Assembly: GCA_903970355.1 (NCBI GenBank) | Contig: CAJCIF010000544.1 | Coordinates: forward strand, 1-11,644 | Length of the DNA: 11,644 bases | Reading direction: 5' to 3' | DNA from: Actinomycetota bacterium | GTDB taxonomy: Bacteria; Cyanobacteriota; Vampirovibrionia; Obscuribacterales; Obscuribacteraceae | Part shown: positions 8,399 through 11,644 of the stretch, piece after piece | How the letters are laid out: each line of letters begins with the position of its first letter | Position numbering within the stretch: the first letter of the stretch is position 1 | Notes under the pieces: model-generated | The model's database searches: none | Seen by the model: only the letters and a program-made list of their open reading frames with translations | What the model was told of the DNA's origin: nothing | Position numbers and translations under genes: made by a program

Positions 8399-10197
8399 AA
8401 ACTCGTCATATAGCGCTTTCAACACTATCTCTCCTGTTGTTGACCATATTCAATGGTCCGGGTGCGTTCAGTCAAAAGGCTGCCACGCCTGAGTTTCCAG
8501 ACCTCCTTACCGATGCTACCTGGCAATCCGGCCAACCGGGCAATCTCAAAAAACCAGTGGTAATGCCTACTGGCGGCCCAAGCAATTCTGCCTATTACCA
8601 ATTGAAAGTAGCAAAAGACGGTAAGGCAAGTGATTTCATTTTTCAGGCACCAGTAAACAAAGATATCGAAGCAGACAGCAGCATACATTTGCTTTTTTAT
8701 GCACGTGCCAAAACCAAACATCGGATCTATGTCTCTTATCTATCAACCAAAAATGACGGCCGAAAAATTTTTGACACTCGTGTGGACCTTTATCCAACCT
8801 GGGATACGCAGCCTAATCATTTCCTCTTTCTTGCTCCGGCAAGCAAGTCCGGTGAATATACGGTGCGCTTTTCTTTGGGCGAAAACAAAGGTGACGTTGA
8901 CATTGCTAAAGTGCAACTAGTTGATACCGGACCGAACAAACAAGCTGTTGCTATTCGCAGAAAGCTAAATGCCAATTCAATAGAGCACCGCATAGAAATT
9001 GAGCGACGCGGCAGCCTGATCGTGATCGTGAAGGACAAAAATGGAAAACCCGTGTCACAAGCACAAGTAAAAGTGGAACAAACTCGCCATGATTTTAAAT
9101 TTGGCTGTGGCTCGGAAGCCTTGCTTAAAAGCGCCAGCAACAAGGAACGGTTTGCCAAAATCTTTAACTTTGCCGCTCTGCCTCTTGCCTGGAATCTGTT
9201 GCAACCAACTGAGAAAACCCAACAATTTCAACAAGTTGATTCGCTTGTTAAATGGTGCAAGAGCCAAAAGATCGACTTAATGGGCCTGGAACTTATTTCC
9301 TACAATTCTTATCCGAGCTGGGCGCCAAAGAAAGGTGCTGAGGCTGGCAAGGCGATTGAATCGCACGTCAAGGAAGTGATCAAACATTACTCCGATGTTG
9401 TTTTTCTCTGGGATATCATCAATGACCTTACCCTCGATTACTTTGCCGAACCCGTCAATGGTGAATCGGCTTGGTTGCGTTTGCAACCAGGCAAATCAAA
9501 TTCGAGTCAAGTTTTGCGCGCCCTTTCTCTTGTTCTATCCTGGGCTCATGCAGCCGACACCAATAAAAATGCGCAGTTCATATATTCAACCGGTGATCTC
9601 ACAACGGCAGCACAATTGATCGGCCAGAAACAAACATACAGCACAACCCTGGACGGACTGGGAATTAAATTCGAAAACAAGTTGGGAGAATACGAAGATG
9701 TGCGGGATGTTTGGGGCAAGTGCGACAGGGTTGTTCCTTTCAATATTCCTATCTATATAACCAAACTGAGCATCCCGAGCGGCTTGAGTTCTCTTGAGAA
9801 TGGCGGCAAGCCGGGGCCGAGCACCGCCCGCGGTGAAGAAGAACAATCGCAGTACGCACTTTCTGTAATGCGCGTTCTCTTCAGCCACCCGAAGATAGCC
9901 GGTATAGTTTGGGATAATTTCGCAGACGGTAATCCCGCTGCAGACAGTGCCGATGGGTTGTTGCGGCGAGATGGCACACCCAAGCCTGTTTTTAATAAGC
10001 TCGCCGATCTCATTCACAAACAATGGTGGACTACTGCTTCAGCAACAACTGATAGCAATGGGAAGTGTTCGGTTACAGCTTTTTATGGCGAATATGCCAT
10101 AACCGTAACGGACAGTAAGGGTAAGAACGTAAGGGCGCAAGCAGACTTCAAAAAAACGCCTAAAGCCGAAATGAGCGTAACTGTTAATGTGGACTGA
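8395..10197 (+). CDS. Exported GH10-like pseudo-glycosidase, paralogue 5
   Basis: At 600 residues this is the shortest copy and the one closest to ordinary GH10 proteins. The signal peptide is M-K-T-R-H plus hydrophobic 7-19, with cleavage after A-F-S (26). There is one type-A module at about 35-178 (L-F-Y-A-R-A at 100-105, V-R-F-S-L-G at 157-162). The lead-in is at 195-239 (R-H-D-F-K-F-G at 231-237), the barrel at about 248-545 and the tail runs to 600. W339-D-I-I-N-D344 is the canonical W-D-V-V-N-E motif with Glu changed to Asp, and I455-T-K457-L is the canonical nucleophile strand with Glu changed to Lys. The subsite -1 positions are L298, S302 and Y303, and the strand 6 His position is E427. 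The segment P-G-P-S-T-A-R-G-E-E-E-Q (473-484), followed by L-F-S-H-P at 495-499, is typical of true relatives. The ATG shares ATGA with the upstream stop. No hairpin terminator is visible after the stop. Confidence 0.92.
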   Translation: MKTRHIALSTLSLLLLTIFNGPGAFSQKAATPEFPDLLTDATWQSGQPGNLKKPVVMPTGGPSNSAYYQLKVAKDGKASDFIFQAPVNKDIEADSSIHLLFYARAKTKHRIYVSYLSTKNDGRKIFDTRVDLYPTWDTQPNHFLFLAPASKSGEYTVRFSLGENKGDVDIAKVQLVDTGPNKQAVAIRRKLNANSIEHRIEIERRGSLIVIVKDKNGKPVSQAQVKVEQTRHDFKFGCGSEALLKSASNKERFAKIFNFAALPLAWNLLQPTEKTQQFQQVDSLVKWCKSQKIDLMGLELISYNSYPSWAPKKGAEAGKAIESHVKEVIKHYSDVVFLWDIINDLTLDYFAEPVNGESAWLRLQPGKSNSSQVLRALSLVLSWAHAADTNKNAQFIYSTGDLTTAAQLIGQKQTYSTTLDGLGIKFENKLGEYEDVRDVWGKCDRVVPFNIPIYITKLSIPSGLSSLENGGKPGPSTARGEEEQSQYALSVMRVLFSHPKIAGIVWDNFADGNPAADSADGLLRRDGTPKPVFNKLADLIHKQWWTTASATTDSNGKCSVTAFYGEYAITVTDSKGKNVRAQADFKKTPKAEMSVTVNVD

Positions 10198-10217
10198 AGC
10201 AAAATTCCCGACACAAA

Positions 10218-10248
10218 TTGACAAGTTCGGTATAAGTTAGTTTATAGT
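10218..10248 (+). promoter_or_regulatory. Putative sigma-70-type promoter of the HxlR-family regulator
   Basis: A perfect TTGACA -35 hexamer lies at 10218-10223. A -10 candidate TATAGT (five of six consensus bases) lies at 10243-10248 with a 19-bp spacer. TTTATA at 10241-10246 would give the ideal 17-bp spacer but matches the consensus less well. Transcription would start near 10255, leaving a leader of roughly 48 nt before the ATG at 10303. It sits 20 bp after the stop of paralogue 5, so the regulator probably has its own transcript even if read-through from the cluster also occurs. Confidence 0.55.
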
Positions 10249-10256
10249 GCGACTAA
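10237..10256 (+). promoter_or_regulatory. Putative operator, TTAGT-N10-ACTAA around the -10 element
   Basis: TTAGT (10237-10241) and ACTAA (10252-10256) are perfect inverted repeats flanking the candidate -10 element. The same two words, in the opposite orientation, form the core of the larger inverted repeat at 10275-10304. A short palindrome, CGAC-TAAT-GTCG (10250-10261), overlaps the right arm. The arms are short and the assignment rests on word sharing plus position. Confidence 0.35.
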
Positions 10257-10274
10257 TGTCGGTTAAGATTATTT

Positions 10275-10304
10275 ATATACTAAGCATCAGCGAGGTTAGT
10301 ATAT
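10275..10304 (+). promoter_or_regulatory. Perfect 9-bp inverted repeat over the HxlR-family gene start (putative operator)
   Basis: ATATACTAA (10275-10283) and TTAGTATAT (10296-10304) are exact reverse complements separated by 12 bp. The right arm runs into the ATG and the spacer contains the ribosome binding site GAGG. HxlR/YodB-type regulators bind inverted repeats near their own promoters, and from memory YodB sites contain TACT and AGTA half-words, both present here (10278-10281, 10298-10301). Autoregulation is the likely role. The RNA could also fold into a weak AU-rich hairpin with the ribosome site in its loop. Confidence 0.55.
10292..10295 (+). promoter_or_regulatory. Ribosome binding site of the HxlR-family gene
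   Basis: GAGG ends 7 nt before the ATG at 10303, which fixes that start. It is one of only two clear Shine-Dalgarno sequences noted in the window, in contrast to the five-gene cluster. Confidence 0.7.
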
Positions 10305-10683
10305 GTCGGTAAAGCTTGAATGTCCCATAATGGCCACCATTGCCATGATTTCTGATAAGTGGAAGGTGCTCATTCTTTGCAAGCTGCGTCTTGGCAAGCT
10401 TCGCTTCAATGAATTGAAGCGTGAACTGCAAGGTGTAACGCAACGGGTCCTTACACACCAGCTCAGAGAACTGGAAGCAGATGGTCTGGTAAGACGAACT
10501 GTTTACGCTGAGGTACCTCCCCGCGTTGAATACGAGCTAACCAATCTCGGCAACACGCTCATGCCTGCTCTAGAAAGTTTAGAAACTTGGGCAAGGCAGC
10601 ATTCTGCAGAACTTCTTGCTACACGTTCGAGTAAAGAAAAGGAACTCGTGGAAGAGGCGCGCGAAGCAGTTCCATGTGCGTAG
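10303..10683 (+). CDS. HxlR-family winged-helix transcriptional regulator
   Basis: This 126-residue protein has the length and layout of HxlR/MarR-like regulators: C7-P8 followed by the helix I-S-D-K-W-K (16-21), the recognition region T46-Q-R-V-L-T-H-Q-L-R-E-L (46-57), and a wing ending E-V-P-P-R-V-E-Y (70-77). It acts in the cytoplasm as a dimeric DNA-binding protein. In characterised relatives (YodB, HypR, HxlR) a Cys at the position of Cys7 senses electrophiles, oxidants or formaldehyde. C26 and C125 are additional cysteines. The charged C-terminal extension (about 100-126) is longer than the core fold needs. The start is set by GAGG 7 nt upstream. Inverted repeats in the promoter region suggest autoregulation. 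It shares 10 nt with the next gene, so that gene is a probable target. A link to the upstream pseudo-glycosidase cluster is possible but not shown. Confidence 0.93.
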   Translation: MSVKLECPIMATIAMISDKWKVLILCKLRLGKLRFNELKRELQGVTQRVLTHQLRELEADGLVRRTVYAEVPPRVEYELTNLGNTLMPALESLETWARQHSAELLATRSSKEKELVEEAREAVPCA

Positions 10684-11354
10684 CCGCAAAAGTAGCGATA
10701 GACCGAAATTTGATCTTATTTCGGAACTTGGCAACAAAGCAGCTAGGGGTGGTGCTTGCGGGAGCATCTATTTTTTTCACCGCATTTTCACCACATGTTC
10801 TGGCTGATCCTTCCGTAACAACAGCCGTAACAACAGAAAAACAAAATTCTTCTGCAAGCGAAACAATTAAAAGCTCAGATGGCAGCGACTTCATGGAAGA
10901 AGTGCCTAGTCCCGTTAAAAAGCCGGAAAGACCAAGAGTTAAGCTGCCTACTGATTTTAGTTCTCTTGGTGTCCCCGTAGATCCAAACGGACATATCGTG
11001 CCGCTCATAAACAAAGAAGTGGGCCCGGTTATGCCGTTTTATTCCAGAACTGAACAAACTTTCGAGCCTGTTTTTCAAAATGGCTATCCGCAATATGGAT
11101 TTCCAGGTTTTCCGTACGGATACAACCCTTATGGAATGCCGTACGGCGGCTTTGCTCCTCGCTTTGGTAATGCATTCGGATACGCAATGCCTTACGGAAA
11201 TCAATCACCGTTAATCGGACGTGCACCAGTTTCATTTTTTCTAAATAGAGGTGCTTACCCCGCCCCCTGGTTTGCGCCGCCCTTGCTGGCACCACCAATA
11301 AATAATGTTTATGCACCAAATCCGTATGCACCAGTTATTTACCCCTGGTTCTAG
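10674..11354 (+). CDS. Exported protein with Tyr/Phe/Pro/Gly-rich C-terminal half, unknown function
   Basis: I do not recognise this family. From the ATG the protein has 226 residues, with a hydrophobic segment at 24-38 and a V-L-A cleavage site before D45. A Ser/Thr-rich linker follows (46-70), then a Pro/Lys stretch (78-92) with L-P-T-D-F-S-S-L-G-V-P at 91-101. From about 121 to 226 it is low-complexity, rich in Pro, Gly, Tyr and Phe, with repeated P-Y-G and N-P-Y words. It has no cysteine after the signal peptide and no catalytic motif. The ATG overlaps the regulator stop by 10 nt. The nearest GAGG (10654-10657) is 16 nt away, too far for a normal site. A TTG at 10728 would give a compact 24-residue signal peptide, so the start is uncertain. 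Low-complexity aromatic/Pro/Gly tails occur in surface, matrix and coat proteins; that role is only a suggestion. Confidence 0.8.
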   Translation: MCVAAKVAIDRNLILFRNLATKQLGVVLAGASIFFTAFSPHVLADPSVTTAVTTEKQNSSASETIKSSDGSDFMEEVPSPVKKPERPRVKLPTDFSSLGVPVDPNGHIVPLINKEVGPVMPFYSRTEQTFEPVFQNGYPQYGFPGFPYGYNPYGMPYGGFAPRFGNAFGYAMPYGNQSPLIGRAPVSFFLNRGAYPAPWFAPPLLAPPINNVYAPNPYAPVIYPWF

Positions 11355-11504
11355 ATTTATATACAAAAACATTCAAAGACGTTTATAGAGGTAGTCAACG
11401 GCTCGTTTTAGGAGTACAGTAGCTGCGTCCATGGAAAGCAGCGCTGCCTATCCGATATCCTCCAAGCGATATGCCTGCTTTTGATCGGTGTTCGAGGTGA
11501 TGAG
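11355..11504 (+). other. 150-bp spacer between two exported-protein genes
   Basis: No hairpin-plus-T terminator is visible. The first half is AT-rich and shares ATTTATATAC (11355-11364) and GTTTATAG (11381-11388) with the regulator's control region (10271-10280 and 10240-10247). No convincing -35 hexamer lies at the right distance. GCAGCGCTGC (11438-11447) is a perfect 10-bp palindrome of unknown meaning. A 17-codon ORF (11431-11484) is present but lacks a properly spaced ribosome site. Confidence 0.5.
11494..11501 (+). promoter_or_regulatory. Strong Shine-Dalgarno selecting a TTG start
   Basis: GAGGTGAT is an extended match to the anti-Shine-Dalgarno complement. Its GAGG core ends 7 nt before TTG at 11505. 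The ATG at 11500 opens only a two-codon frame (ATG AGT TGA), so the TTG is the plausible start. Confidence 0.65.
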
Positions 11505-11644
11505 TTGAAATTCGGTGTCCTTTCTAGAGCGGACAAAACGTCGTTCTTGCCGCCCACTTTGTGCTTTTTAGCACTTTATGCTCTTTCAGCATCAGCAGCA
11601 GTTTTATCCGATCCACAAAGTTCTGATACAACTGGATCCAATTA
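11505..11644 (+). CDS. Start of an exported protein (3'-partial), possible relative of the preceding one
   Basis: The frame from TTG 11505 stays open to the window edge (46 complete codons). It begins K-F-G-V-L-S-R-A-D-K after the initiator, giving a basic N-region, then has a hydrophobic core (L-C-F-L-A-L-Y-A-L at about 19-27) and a likely cleavage at A-S-A (29-31). The mature start is Ser/Thr/Asp-rich. A-V-L-S-D-P followed by S-S-D-T-T resembles V-L-A-D-P-S-V-T-T of the preceding exported protein at the same place, so the two may be paralogues. The start is supported by the strong ribosome site. There is too little sequence to name a function. Confidence 0.6.
   Translation, partial: MKFGVLSRADKTSFLPPTLCFLALYALSASAAVLSDPQSSDTTGSN

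Noticed and set aside
9586..10023. 145-codon open frame on the minus strand inside paralogue 5
   Set aside because: It lies wholly antisense to a gene with clear domain structure, has no ribosome site or recognisable motif, and other paralogues lack an equivalent.
2..10197. Annotation of the five genes as active endo-1,4-beta-xylanases
   Set aside because: Fold similarity alone would give this name, but both catalytic glutamates and the subsite -1 residues are replaced in every copy.
10198..10217. Terminator after the five-gene cluster
   Set aside because: There is no GC-rich hairpin followed by a T run before the regulator promoter; read-through cannot be excluded.
11431..11484. 17-codon ORF (possible leader peptide) in the spacer before the edge gene
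   Set aside because: The only Shine-Dalgarno-like word (AGGAG, 11410-11414) is 16 nt from the ATG, and there is no attenuator-type hairpin or codon run.
1..11644. CRISPR arrays, tRNA or rRNA genes, insertion sequences, attachment sites
   Set aside because: No regularly spaced direct repeats, cloverleaf-like segments, transposase frames or flanking terminal repeats were seen on either strand.

Overview
The window holds seven complete or nearly complete genes plus the start of an eighth, all on the + strand. About 87% of it (2-10197) is one tightly packed cluster of five paralogous genes. Each encodes a large exported protein with a signal peptide, a lineage-specific N-terminal region with carbohydrate-binding-like beta-sandwich module(s), a short beta-rich lead-in, a TIM barrel related to glycoside hydrolase family 10 (GH10, endo-1,4-beta-xylanase fold), and a C-terminal beta-sandwich tail. 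Successive genes overlap by ATGA or are 8 nt apart, so they look like one translationally coupled operon. Its promoter is upstream of the window, and the first gene is cut at its 5' end.

The main observation is that none of the five barrels keeps the GH10 active site. The acid/base Glu of the canonical W-D-V-V-N-E motif is Asp in four copies and Asn in the fifth. The nucleophile Glu of T-E-L is Ala, Val, Ile, Arg or Lys. The usual subsite -1 His and Trp residues are also missing. The fold-defining residues (F-W-x-x-[IL]-E-P-x-x-G-K-P-D-Y, Y-P-x-W, S-D-G-T-x-K-P) are well kept. The cluster therefore reads as an expanded set of exported pseudo-glycosidases, probably glycan-binding or structural, rather than five xylanases. 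The binding modules differ between copies, and the third protein carries both module types seen singly in its neighbours.

After a 105-bp gap with a recognisable promoter and two inverted repeats made of ACTAA/TTAGT units comes an HxlR-family winged-helix regulator (10303-10683). It overlaps by 10 nt a gene for an exported protein with a Tyr/Phe/Pro/Gly-rich C-terminal half (10674-11354). After a 150-bp spacer, a second exported protein begins on a TTG codon behind a strong Shine-Dalgarno (11505 to the window edge). Its signal-peptide junction resembles that of the preceding gene. The small regulator operon may respond to a redox or electrophile signal (Cys7 of the regulator) and control surface proteins, but this is inference.

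Organism: an environmental bacterium with mid-range GC and heavy investment in secreted proteins. GH10 relatives with this lead-in and tail are, from memory, frequent in Planctomycetota, Verrucomicrobiota, Armatimonadota and non-photosynthetic cyanobacterial relatives (Vampirovibrionia/Obscuribacterales). No marker gene here decides among them, so the assignment is tentative.
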